A program made the position numbers and the translations under genes. This document shows, in pieces, positions 21,002 to 30,989 of a DNA stretch of 64,000 nt. The notes under the pieces are model-generated. The model had not been told where the DNA came from. It worked only from the letters and a program-made list of their open reading frames with translations, and did not search any database. Source of the stretch: Phytophthora sp. 'mugwort' (Eukaryota > Oomycota > Peronosporomycetes > Peronosporales > Peronosporaceae). How positions within the stretch are numbered: position 1 is the stretch's first letter; each line of letters starts with the position of its first letter. The stretch is from assembly GCA_033558025.1 (NCBI GenBank), contig JAUCEF010000007.1, positions 9,734,001 through 9,798,000 of the forward strand. Reading direction: 5' to 3'.

Positions 21002-24000
21002 CTAGCTGACGTTGCCCGTGCCACCCACCTGGTCAGGACAGCGATAATCCTCAGGCAATAGCGAGCGCTGCAGTTTGTTAAAGGCAAACTGACGCTTGCC
21101 CGTGTTCTTGAGCGCATTCTCGATACGAACACCGTGACTTCGCATAACGGAAACGGTGGCAGGAACGCGGTGTGCTGGCAGATCGTGATGGCGCTGCAGG
21201 ATACGCACCTGCTCTAGCGTCACCGACATGGCCGTCCGATCCTTGGCACTCTTGCAGACTGTGACACGTCCACCACCAAGCTCGCGACACAGGTCCGACG
21301 AGCGCTTGAGAATTTCCGTGCGCTTCGTCTTCACCAGACTCTGGGCCGCTTCATTGATACACGTCTCGAGAGCACGCAATTCCTGTGTTACTTCGTCCTG
21401 TGTGAGGTGCAAAGGTGACGTAAGCGTCGAGTCTGCCGACATGGCCTTGTAGCGGTGCGATCCGACGCGGCCACGACTTGACGATGACAAGCCACTCATA
21501 CCGCTGTTCGGCATGGCGACTACAAGACGACGGTACTTCTCGCAGAACGCCTTCAGAGGCTTAAGACTGCGGAAGTTAATGATGTCCTGCAGCTCCGTCT
21601 TGGCGCGTTCTGTGTTGTTGGCAATTGTTTGCATTTCATTGATACCCTGCGAGAAGAGCACGGGAGTCACGTGGATCTCACCGCCAGCAGCCAGGCGTTC
21701 AGGCAGCTCCACTTCACTTGTGGCGACCTGGACTGTCACAATGTACTTGATGTGAGACCGCTTCGCCCCTGTCTTGTTCGAGACGGTAACCTTGACGACA
21801 CCCGCCTCGTCAGCAACATCCTTGCGACGTGACATACGGAATGAGAACCGATTCAACGGCTTGTCCCGAACATCTTGGATCACAAACGCCACACAACTTA
21901 AGTGCTCCACTGAACCAGCCATATCTTCCAGCATGCCAATTTCCTTGCCGTGTGTAGACAGTAACGATTCCACTTGGAAAAGGAAGCCCAAGCTAGAAAA
22001 CTGTCGCAACATATCTTCACCACGAATGACGTCAGGGTTTTGAATCGCAACCTCCACTTTTCGCACAAAGCTGCACGTGAGCGCCGCTAGTGCCTGAGCA
22101 AACGCACAATCCATTCGCAGCTGCAAATCCCACTTGAGATCATCATATTCGCGAACTTCTTCAGGCCACTTGGACAGGTCAAGGTCTGCCTCTGCAATCT
22201 TGGCCTCCATCTTCTTGCGTCTGTTCTGGTACGAAAGAATGCCACCCTTGTTGAACTTGTAGACGTGCGCTGCGGGCGCGCCAACAGTTGTGAAGTCGTA
22301 CGCAGACACCTCCTTCGAAGACCGTCTCCGCTCGTCGTTGATGAACGCGTTTGTTGGTCCAATCAGCAGGTCCTGGATGTGCATGTTAATCGGCACAAAG
22401 CGCAAGTCGGACGACTTTTTCTCCACACTGGCCTTAAAGTAGTTCTTGTGCTTGTCGCGGTTCACCAAATATTGGATATTTCTGCGTAGCATAGCCACAT
22501 ACTCCTTACGTCGTCGTACACGATCCTCCAGCCACTCACGAGCAAGTGAAGAGTCCGTATCGTCCTGAATCTGCCCGATCAAAGTGCCGTAAAAGCCCAT
22601 ATTCTGCTTCCCCTTCTTCTGGTTGAGGAAGTTGTGCAGGTCCTCACGTGCACGGTCGGACTGCTCCTGACGCTCTGCAGCAAACAACTCAATCAACTGG
22701 CGCGGTATAGCGTTAGAGTAAACACTCTCCTGCAAATCCTCGACCACCAGACCACCGCCGCCATCTTCCGTGTCGTACTGGAAGAAGCGAATAATGTTGC
22801 CGATGTTCTTGTGCGATGAGGTCTCGTCGCGGCTCGAAATGTCGCCCGGCATCATGACTGTCTGCACACTAAGCTCAGCGTTCTTAGCATTGCCCATCAA
22901 AATGGTGTTAATTTCACTCTGCAGAGATGGAAACTCCTCAAGGATAGCACACGTGTGGTCATCCGACGGGTGGATGTTCAACGAGTGGCCGCTTGCTGCA
23001 GCATCCAGCACTGCCTGAGATGAAGTAACAAACTCCAGCACGGGGTGGAACATTGTCATCTGGAACGACAGCTGAGGATTGGAAGCTGTGTCTTGACTGC
23101 GCGTGCTTGAGCTTGAACGGTCCAGACCCTGAGAAGACGTATCACGCTTTCCAAGCGTGCTGGCATGCACCATAAACCGCAGCAAAGTGTTGGAAGCAGG
23201 GCCAATCACAGGCACCTCGAGCACGGCCACGAAGGGGAAAATGGCATGAGTTGACCCCGTTGTCAGCACAGATTCCGTTTCACCCGCCACGCCAACTGGC
23301 TCGGTAGTGCCGACGCATTTCCAGGCTGTTGCGTTCGAAATGTTGTGTAGCGAGTTACTAGACGTAATCGTCTCTTTCGACGAATAGAAATCGAGCGATA
23401 CAAAGCATGCACGATCGAAAGTTGCTGGGAGTTTTAGTCGCACGATAAGACGCAATCGACTGCCGGGCTCATCGTTGTTCAGCATTGACTCGCCCATGCT
23501 TAAGCGGTCGCGCAACAGCTTCGAGTACGGCATATGACTTGATGATCCAGACGATCGTGGTGTGTAATTGAATACATCCTCCTTGGAAGACTGGTCGACC
23601 GAAGGCGCTTCATCCTGTCGAATGTTCTCGGTACTTGGATTCCACTGCAAGAAGAGAAGCAGCAGCGGCGGAAGACTGTGTGGCAGCCACACGATGAAAA
23701 TGTACCACACCACGTCCGAGAGCTGATTATCCTCGCCCTTGTGAGAAACATACTGCGCGATGTAAATGACCTGTGCTGACACGTAAAGGACACATGTTGT
23801 GGCGATGATGGCATAGAAAATCGTCAAAGACTTGCGAATCCGTGCGTCCGACGGGTCTTCGTTCAGCATAAGCGTTCGTCCTCGACTCATGACCATGCAG
23901 CCAAGTACCATCAGCATCAACGTGTAGACAATGAAACCCGTGCCGAATGCCAGATAAAAGGCCTCCATATCGCAATCTTCAATCGCAGACCGAACAATTT

Positions 24001-25687
24001 TGCCCTCTGCAGCAACTGACAGCGCGCATTCCTCTTCAGACGAACATGACGTCGACTTGACGTCGTAAACACACTCCAATTTGTCTTCCGACATGACAGA
24101 CACCACGATAATGAACGCCAATACGCACCCATTGATCAAAATGTATGCCAACACGACGGGCGATGTGAAGCTAAGCTTCTTGAAGCATTTGAATGACAAC
24201 ACTGTTGCCCAATGAAAACAGAGTGACAGAATCATTGCAGTATTGAAGAAATACTGCGCCGTATACCAGTGCACGTACGCCTTCGACGGCTGAATGACCC
24301 ACACCAGGTACCCACCAGTTGCCGCAGCAAACGAAAACAGCGCAGTAATTGCCACCAAATCGGTCCAAAGCGTGTTCACTGTCAACGGCAAGCCATGCCA
24401 GCGAATAATCACAAGAGAAAACAGGAAGCACGCACCATACACCACCACGGTCACTATATCCAGTGGAGCTGCTTTGAGTGATCGACTGGCATCGTCCAGC
24501 GTGTAAAACTTGACGGCGGAATTATCAACGGCTGAAGCCAGTCCTTGATATGCCGAGAGATAGACCTTATCAATCGCGACCGAGTTGTTAGCTGGGTTCT
24601 GGAACGTCGCAAACGTGATGTTGACCGTGTCGCCATTCTGAATACTACCTGTAAATGAATCTGGGATCGTGAATGAAATATTGGAAACGCCAACAAAGAG
24701 ATCCAGGTCAATAGAAGACAAAGTTCCAGAGTCTGGAAGCACCATAAAGGCTGTCGTCACGTTGCTGATCAACTTGCCAAACTCTTCCTCCTTGTCGCTC
24801 GCTACACGGAGCAAAAAGAACGCGCCTGCACTTAGCACAGCCCCACTGGTGACACTGATCGTCACGGGCGTTGTGCTCATGATAATGTCGTCGTCTGCTT
24901 CCATCGCCGTGTTCGTGAACGTGCCAATCAGCTCGTACGAATCTGACGTCAGGTCCAATTGAAAAGCCTGTTGAATATTGCTGGACGTCGACCCTGAGGC
25001 GCTGCGGGATGACGCAAGACAACCTGTTCCCTCAAATTTCATAGACAGAGTCGTATCCTCTGTGAACGTGCCTGGTCCCAATCTCGTTGTCACGTGGTCC
25101 ACGAGAAACTTGTAGCTGTTGTCGACCGACATCAAGACCCCAAGCGCATCTGCATCTAGCGACATGATGGTCGCATTGCCGTCTCTTGTGCAGTCCACAG
25201 ACGTGTCCTCTGTGCCAACAAAGCAATCCGACGACGTGCCTTCCAGCACCCAAAGCGTGGGTGTGTCGAGCGTCATCTCACACGTAAAGTTACACGATGA
25301 AGCAGCGACAGACTTGGCCGTAAGGTCGAAAGTCTCGAGCATCTGCGGGAAGTTGTAAGTAGACGAGACCACGAGCGAGCAGTTGGAGCACGTGCCGTTG
25401 AGCGATGAGGTCACCATCATGCTGGCCACGTCCGACAGGTCGCTGCCTTCGTCCACGCTCTGCAGATCTGCGGTCCGGCACTGCTTGACGCACTCCACAG
25501 GGTCTCTATACACTATCCCAGACGTGTCTGCCGTGTACAGACACTTGTTACTCTCGCACTTGTACGCCAGACTCTCAGGGAAAGCGCGCGAGGCCGCGTC
25601 TGCCGTCTGGGATCCCGCTACGGCCGGCAGAAGCAGCAGCTGCATCACTGCGAGCGCGACTAGTCGTACACACGCGCCCGGAGGCAT
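21002..25687 (-). CDS. Seven-transmembrane receptor fused to an inositol-polyphosphate 4-phosphatase-like domain
   Basis: Intronless, 1561 residues. Seen in order: a signal peptide (1 to about 25); a cysteine- and N-glycosylation-rich ectodomain (about 26-405); seven hydrophobic helices at roughly 409-429, 439-463, 473-497, 509-531, 575-600, 621-643 and 658-681; a polar linker; a beta-rich C2-like stretch (about 743-845); and a C-terminal half ending in CKSAKDRT at 1478-1485. That CX5R motif is the active-site signature of INPP4-type phosphatases, which remove the 4-phosphate from PI(3,4)P2. Oomycetes are known for receptors joined to phosphoinositide enzymes (GPCR-PIPK and other GPCR bigrams). 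A plausible job is a plasma-membrane receptor that directly alters phosphoinositides; ligand, G-protein coupling and activity are inference. No frame break is seen. Confidence 0.88.
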   Translation of the reverse strand: MPPGACVRLVALAVMQLLLLPAVAGSQTADAASRAFPESLAYKCESNKCLYTADTSGIVYRDPVECVKQCRTADLQSVDEGSDLSDVASMMVTSSLNGTCSNCSLVVSSTYNFPQMLETFDLTAKSVAASSCNFTCEMTLDTPTLWVLEGTSSDCFVGTEDTSVDCTRDGNATIMSLDADALGVLMSVDNSYKFLVDHVTTRLGPGTFTEDTTLSMKFEGTGCLASSRSASGSTSSNIQQAFQLDLTSDSYELIGTFTNTAMEADDDIIMSTTPVTISVTSGAVLSAGAFFLLRVASDKEEEFGKLISNVTTAFMVLPDSGTLSSIDLDLFVGVSNISFTIPDSFTGSIQNGDTVNITFATFQNPANNSVAIDKVYLSAYQGLASAVDNSAVKFYTLDDASRSLKAAPLDIVTVVVYGACFLFSLVIIRWHGLPLTVNTLWTDLVAITALFSFAAATGGYLVWVIQPSKAYVHWYTAQYFFNTAMILSLCFHWATVLSFKCFKKLSFTSPVVLAYILINGCVLAFIIVVSVMSEDKLECVYDVKSTSCSSEEECALSVAAEGKIVRSAIEDCDMEAFYLAFGTGFIVYTLMLMVLGCMVMSRGRTLMLNEDPSDARIRKSLTIFYAIIATTCVLYVSAQVIYIAQYVSHKGEDNQLSDVVWYIFIVWLPHSLPPLLLLFLQWNPSTENIRQDEAPSVDQSSKEDVFNYTPRSSGSSSHMPYSKLLRDRLSMGESMLNNDEPGSRLRLIVRLKLPATFDRACFVSLDFYSSKETITSSNSLHNISNATAWKCVGTTEPVGVAGETESVLTTGSTHAIFPFVAVLEVPVIGPASNTLLRFMVHASTLGKRDTSSQGLDRSSSSTRSQDTASNPQLSFQMTMFHPVLEFVTSSQAVLDAAASGHSLNIHPSDDHTCAILEEFPSLQSEINTILMGNAKNAELSVQTVMMPGDISSRDETSSHKNIGNIIRFFQYDTEDGGGGLVVEDLQESVYSNAIPRQLIELFAAERQEQSDRAREDLHNFLNQKKGKQNMGFYGTLIGQIQDDTDSSLAREWLEDRVRRRKEYVAMLRRNIQYLVNRDKHKNYFKASVEKKSSDLRFVPINMHIQDLLIGPTNAFINDERRRSSKEVSAYDFTTVGAPAAHVYKFNKGGILSYQNRRKKMEAKIAEADLDLSKWPEEVREYDDLKWDLQLRMDCAFAQALAALTCSFVRKVEVAIQNPDVIRGEDMLRQFSSLGFLFQVESLLSTHGKEIGMLEDMAGSVEHLSCVAFVIQDVRDKPLNRFSFRMSRRKDVADEAGVVKVTVSNKTGAKRSHIKYIVTVQVATSEVELPERLAAGGEIHVTPVLFSQGINEMQTIANNTERAKTELQDIINFRSLKPLKAFCEKYRRLVVAMPNSGMSGLSSSSRGRVGSHRYKAMSADSTLTSPLHLTQDEVTQELRALETCINEAAQSLVKTKRTEILKRSSDLCRELGGGRVTVCKSAKDRTAMSVTLEQVRILQRHHDLPAHRVPATVSVMRSHGVRIENALKNTGKRQFAFNKLQRSLLPEDYRCPDQVGGTGNVS

Positions 25688-27285
25688 CTTGGCATTCCTG
25701 TCGTCCGCCAGTTTGTCTCTGTGTCGGTCTCTTATCTACCTGTCGGTTGTGTGTGTAAGTATACGGCGGAGGCGATGGTCCTCCACTGTTTGGCTGCGTT
25801 CCTGCGCTCGCTCTTTAGTGGTCAGGGGAAAGACACGATGGCTCGCTTCTGGTAGCTGGAAGAGCGCGAGAAGACGTCAAGACTCTCTCGTCTATGAGGC
25901 TGTTGAGTGCGCGGTGCCGCCTGGTTGTTTCCTTTCGTCTTTCCTCTCTCCCTCCGCCTTCGAGCCAGTGGAATGGGTCTCTTGGATGAAATGAACTGGC
26001 GCAAAGTATGCACAACAGGGCTAGGTGACGACTAGGCGCTTGCTTCAGATGCCGAAAATTGGGAGCTCACGGTACAATGGCAAAGCCCGAAAATGTCACT
26101 GCCGGTAAGTGGGCGCCACGAGTTTATTTACTGGACGGGTCGGTTGCCCTCACTCTGTATGGGTTGTGAAGTGGACATCACGTGAGATTACAAGAAAAAA
26201 AACGATCCCCCTGGGACGATATCGAAATTCTGAGCAGGCAAGAAATTAATATTTGTCGCTTCGAGTACTATGGCTGGGTGCCCTCAATTACATCGCAAAT
26301 GTATCGCGCTGGTACATGTAGAGTGAACATGTATAGCTGGCGATAGTGACACCCGCTATGAAGCCCGTTTCAAGGAATTACTTCGAAGTAGCCCTGTACT
26401 ACATGTAAGTCGATCAATGCAAATGAGTGGGTGGGATTTTCCCTTCTTTTGGTTGCTGGACGGAAAACTGCATTAGTCGAGTCTGCGGTCATATGCGCCG
26501 CCCAAAATGCAGACGGGTTCACCTCGTTAAAGTTGATTGCGGCGAGCGGCATTTCGTTTTCGTCGCTTTTGACTAGGCACTTCGCCGTTCGAAGGGTCGT
26601 ACTTTTTGAATGGGTCGTTTAACACAATATTTGAATTTATTGCGATGGGAATGTGCAGATCACACTTCCTATTTGGATGCTCGGAGTGGTTTGGTTGCGG
26701 CGGCAGTCGTACTACCGACCCCCTCCCGCGCACTGCCCAGCAAGCCTGAAGCCGTCGCTGCAGATGCCTTTCAGTGTCTGATATCAATTGGAAGGACAGG
26801 AATCCACAGCGACTTGGCTGTCGGATAGTACGTATTTTGGATGGTGTAGATCCAGTGCGTCGCGCCCAGTAAAGCGCAAGAGGTGCATGCAACAACCGCA
26901 TAGACCTTGGCATTATGCCAAGGTCCAAAACTCCAAATAAATTCGACTGAATTCGTACTATGCACGAGCGTTTACATGGATGCAAATGTAGATGAACGCC
27001 TCACGCTTCGCTGCTAGATGGCAAAAGCCGGCTTGAGGTAAACCTACATGTGGCCATGGCGGAGTTGATCTTTAACAAGCCGACGACTCGATCCTGAATT
27101 GTATTTAAACTATTTTATCATCCAAAATATTCCATTATTGCACCTCAACTTGTTGTGTCTCGGACTATGTTTTGGTCCAAACAGAGTGTAGGTCTGCGTT
27201 TGCGTCATCATTATCCGGATCCGGATGAGTGACCATTTTCCTCAAGCGTCTACCAAACTCAATCACTATTGAACTGGCAGAAATA
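25688..27285. other. Long divergent intergenic region, no confident gene
   Basis: About 1.6 kb between the receptor-phosphatase gene (minus) and NAR1 (plus), the largest gap in the gene-dense part. It must contain both promoters. A minus-strand frame near 26771-26960 has one hydrophobic stretch but no ATG, and is not called. The region around 27100-27160 is AT-rich. Confidence 0.5.
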
Positions 27286-28908
27286 ATGGTGGGCAATGCA
27301 TCATTCCCTACATGATAAAGCTGTATCTGACTCTCTGTCTCTTACCCGCAGGCGTCCGTATTCCTCGGCGACCTCAACGACTACATCCAGCCGTCCCAGG
27401 CCTGCGTGAACCCTCTGTTCACGTCGGACAAGTCTGAGGGCAGCGACGCGCAGCCCACCGGCCTGGCCAAGATCACACTGCAGACGGAGCTCTCAGCCGC
27501 GGACTTGGCGGTGCCACAGCCCCTTAAGCCCAACATCATCCGCACTACGACGCAGGAGAAGGCCACGATCTCGCTGGACGACTGCCTCGCGTGCAGCGGC
27601 TGTGTCACGTCTGCCGAGACTGTGCTCATCTCGCAGCAGAGCTACAAGGAGATGTTGGATGTGCTGGCCGCCAAGAAGCACAAACGTGTGGTGGTGACGC
27701 TCTCGCCGCAGTCGCGCGCGTCGCTGGCCGCGCACTTCAATATGCCCGTGATCGCCGTGCACCGCAAGCTCGTGACGCTGTTCCGCAACCTTGGAGTGCA
27801 TCTAGTGATCGACTCCACCTGCAGTGGAGACTTTGCTCTGCTCGAGTCTCGGGCAGAGTTCCTGCACAGGTACCGCAACAAGCAAAAGACCATCTGGGCG
27901 CGACCGCCCTCCTCGATTGCCGTCTCGTCCGCCAAGACAGAGTATTTGGAGCCCAGTAGTGCTTCCAATCCTCTACAAGACCCGCTGCGAGCGATGCCGA
28001 TGCTGGCGTCGTCCTGTCCTGGGTGGATTTGCTACGCTGAGAAGTCGCAGCCGAACGCGATCCCGTTCATTGACACTACGAAATCCCCTCAGCAGATTGC
28101 AGGTTCGATCATCAAGCGCTTTGTGTGTGGCGAGCACGGCGTGAAGCCCAGCGAAGTCTACCATGTCGCTGTGATGCCGTGCTTTGACAAGAAACTGGAG
28201 GCCTCGCGTAAGGATTTCCAGGACCCGGAGGACGCAACCAAAGATGTTGATTGTGTGCTTGCCACCACGGAGATTATCGAGCTGATTGAGTCTCTGAATG
28301 TCGACTTTACTTCGCTCGAGCTCGCAAATCTTACGGCAGAGGAAGTCATGCTGAGCGGCGTGTCTGAGGATGGCTCGAGTGTATTGGGTAGCAGCCTAAA
28401 TGCCAGCTCGGGTGGCCATCTCGAGCACATTTTCCGGTTCGCGGCGAAGGAACTTTTCAACGTGGAGGTGAATGGTCCGCTTGAGTATGTTGCTGGTCGC
28501 AACCCGGACTTCCGAGAAGTGACACTGGTGGTAGAAGGCAACGAGGTGCTGAAATTCGCTATCGCTTATGGTTTCCGCAACATCCAGTCGATTATGACGA
28601 AGATCAGGCGGAACAGGTGCCCGTATCACTACGTCGAGATCATGGCATGTCCAAGCGGGTGTCTGAACGGTGGCGGTCAAATTAGACCCACTTCGACGCT
28701 ATTAGCGTCTGAGCTGCTTGATAACGTCTCGACTCGCTTCCAAGAGCTGCAAGTGCGCGACCCCATTGCCAACCCCGCTGTGAAGTACGTGTACGAGAAA
28801 TATTTGGGCGGAATCCCATTCTCTGAGGCAGCGCGTGGAGTGCTGCACACGCAGTATCACGCTGTCCCGAAGCTGGAGCAGTCGAACCCGTTGGGCATCA
28901 AGTGGTGA
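27286..28908 (+). CDS. NAR1: NAR1/CIAO3 cytosolic Fe-S cluster assembly factor (iron hydrogenase-like)
   Basis: Two exons, 27286..27288 (ATG only) and 27352..28908, give 519 residues. NAR1 works in the cytosolic iron-sulfur assembly pathway, passing Fe-S clusters to the CIA targeting complex. Conserved cysteines for two clusters are visible: C19 plus C79/C82/C85 (CLACSGC) at the N-terminus, then the hydrogenase-like cysteines in SSCPGW, MPCFDKK and MACPSGCLNGGG. The N-terminal start M-ASVF...LNDYIQPSQACV aligns with human MAS...LDDFIGPSQECI, which supports the ATG followed at once by a 63-base intron (GTGGGC...CTGAC...CGCAG). Without that intron no ATG precedes the conserved N-terminus. Convergent with COX10. 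Confidence 0.92.
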
Positions 28909-29110
28909 TCCCCATTAAAGTAGAACAAACTAGTGTACGCTTTTAAGACTGAATCGAGCCTGGGGGGGATTTTTTGCACCCGCGCAAAACTCTTCCCTAT
29001 TTTTCTGTGATTATCGACAGTCTGTCTGATTGATGCCTGCCACTATTTGCTTTTGCTGCTCGGCGTTCTGCTTTCTTTACACATACTTCGTACTTCAGGA
29101 TCGGACACAG

Positions 29111-30499
29111 TTACAAGTCCTTTCGGGAAGCTTGTGCTGTGATTGCCACCGTCTCCTTGGCCTGGTGACCCACGTGCACGGGGCAGAGCACGTTGGACTC
29201 GTCGGCATGGTGCTGACCGTCCTTGACGCCCCAGAGATTCTCGTGGATGCAGAAATCCCGAAGGCTGTGGCGAACGGCACGCACCTTTGAGACAAACCAC
29301 GCGGACATGGAGCTCTCGTCGACGTGTGTGGACGGGTCCTGCGACTGGAAGTTCTCCACTTCGCCCAAAAATGCCTCGCGCCACACGTGAACTTCCTTCT
29401 TGGCTTCAATTTCCTCGTCATCCATCCACTGTTGGCTGTGCAGCACCATACAGCCCATAATGACCGGCAAGTACCACAGCGACGCCAGGAAGACCTTCTG
29501 TGCTGTAGCGTTATTGGGTTTGGCGTAGAACTTGTGAGCCAGGTAGATGGTGTACGCGTTCACGACTGTGCCTTCCACCGCGAACATGTAGCTAGTGGCA
29601 TTCGTGAGCGCGGCCACAATAGGGATCGCACCCATGTAGTACGAATAACGCAGGGCCAATGCTGCACTACGGGAGCCTGTAGGGTCGTTGCACGCCACCA
29701 TCTTGTAGCCGCCGCGGGCGTAATCCTTACGTGACCGCCAGCTCAGCGCGAAGAAGTGGGGCATCTGCCAGCAGTACAGCAAATACGCGTGCAACGCAGC
29801 TTCAGGTGCTAGCACCGTGCCCGTAGCTGCCGCCCAGCCCATAATAGGCGGAATGGCACCTACGATGGAACCCATCCAAGTGTTAAATTCGCTCTTCATC
29901 TTCATGGGCGTGTACACGAGTGAGTAGATCCCGATGTTAAGCACGCCCAGTGAGGCCACCAGCGGGCTGCAGCCGGCCGCGAGGATGGCCGTACTGGCCG
30001 TGGCCATAGCAGCTCCGAAGGCCAGCGCGTGCGGCCGCGAGATGCGTCCCGAGGGCAGCGGACGGCAGTGCGTTCGCTGCATCTTGGCGTCAAGCTCCAC
30101 CTCCCAGCACTGGTTGAATGTATTAGCTGATGCCGCAGCCAGAGACGTGCCCACCGTGGCGGCAGCGAATGAGCTCCAAGAGATGGGTCCGCCGGCCATG
30201 AGGAAGCCCGCGCCCGTGGTCATGACCACCAGTGCGCTGAGCCGCGCCTTGCCCAGCTGGCTGTAGATCGCGAGGCGCTCCTTGAGCGTCATGGACGAGG
30301 CGGTCAGCGGTGCTACATTGGCAGCGTCAATGGCCGCGGTGGCCGCCACTTTGGTGCCCGTGGCCGCGGCCATTTCGGCCGACGGGCGAGTCGACAGCAC
30401 ACGAATCACATGAGGCGGCACGCGGAAAGCCGACCGCCGGCCATGCGACGCGGAGAGCAGCGAGGTGCGCACACGTAGAGCAGAGGCGAGCGTGAGCAT
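29111..30499 (-). CDS. COX10: COX10 protoheme IX farnesyltransferase (heme O synthase)
   Basis: Intronless, 462 residues from the first true ATG at 30499. COX10 is a mitochondrial inner-membrane UbiA-family prenyltransferase that turns heme B into heme O for cytochrome c oxidase. The N-terminus MLTLASALRVRTSLLSAS is a basic amphipathic presequence. The active-site region is clear: NTFNQCWEVELDAKMQRTHCRPLPSG (N...D...MxRTxxRPL type), then YTPMKMKSEFNTWMGSIVGAIPP and the second aspartate/arginine region WRSRKDYARGGYKMV. Several membrane helices follow. A hydrophilic tail of about 110 residues after the last helix (with VHVWREAFLGEV) extends beyond the usual core. It shares a 490-bp divergent upstream region with the kinesin gene. 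Confidence 0.93.
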   Translation of the reverse strand: MLTLASALRVRTSLLSASHGRRSAFRVPPHVIRVLSTRPSAEMAAATGTKVAATAAIDAANVAPLTASSMTLKERLAIYSQLGKARLSALVVMTTGAGFLMAGGPISWSSFAAATVGTSLAAASANTFNQCWEVELDAKMQRTHCRPLPSGRISRPHALAFGAAMATASTAILAAGCSPLVASLGVLNIGIYSLVYTPMKMKSEFNTWMGSIVGAIPPIMGWAAATGTVLAPEAALHAYLLYCWQMPHFFALSWRSRKDYARGGYKMVACNDPTGSRSAALALRYSYYMGAIPIVAALTNATSYMFAVEGTVVNAYTIYLAHKFYAKPNNATAQKVFLASLWYLPVIMGCMVLHSQQWMDDEEIEAKKEVHVWREAFLGEVENFQSQDPSTHVDESSMSAWFVSKVRAVRHSLRDFCIHENLWGVKDGQHHADESNVLCPVHVGHQAKETVAITAQASRKDL

Positions 30500-30989
30500 G
30501 GAGACGACGTCGAAAGAAAGGGAGGAACAGTGACCCACCGCCACCGCCGAGAACCTCTTTCGATTCTAAGCGAGATACCGAGTTGCACTGTCCCGATGAG
30601 ACTCTTCGGTGCGTGTCTATGGGGTGCTGGTGGTGCAGCACCTTTGATTGTAGGGCCACCGTCGGTTGTGTCCGTCCACACCATGGTACCAGATACGCGG
30701 TACGGTATCTGATCTCAGTCCAAAAAAGTGCTTTTGATGCGTACTTTATTCGTTTTGTTTTCGCCAGTCGTAGTATACCGGAACTCAGATGTTGGGAGTT
30801 GTAGACGAGAGGAGCTATACAGCCGAAAGGATCGTAATCGGAGCACCTTCACTCACCGTTAAAGTCCCAGTTTCCATGTCAATACACGTTACAGTTTTAA
30901 ACGTGGTGCCGTTACGGAGAATAATTTATTATGGTCTAGCTGAGGGACTCGCTGTTTGTTGGGAGATTGCTCCCTGCACGTCTTGAATC
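30500..30989. promoter_or_regulatory. Divergent upstream region of COX10 and kinesin-3
   Basis: 490 bases between opposite ATGs; promoters and leaders of both genes must lie here. No specific element is asserted. Confidence 0.45.

Noticed and set aside
26527..26985. Minus-strand open frame with a hydrophobic stretch (VYAVVACTSCALLGATHWIY) in one of its frames
   Set aside because: No ATG opens the hydrophobic frame, no convincing splice path supplies one, and no family was recognised. It might be a small unannotated membrane protein, but the evidence is too thin.
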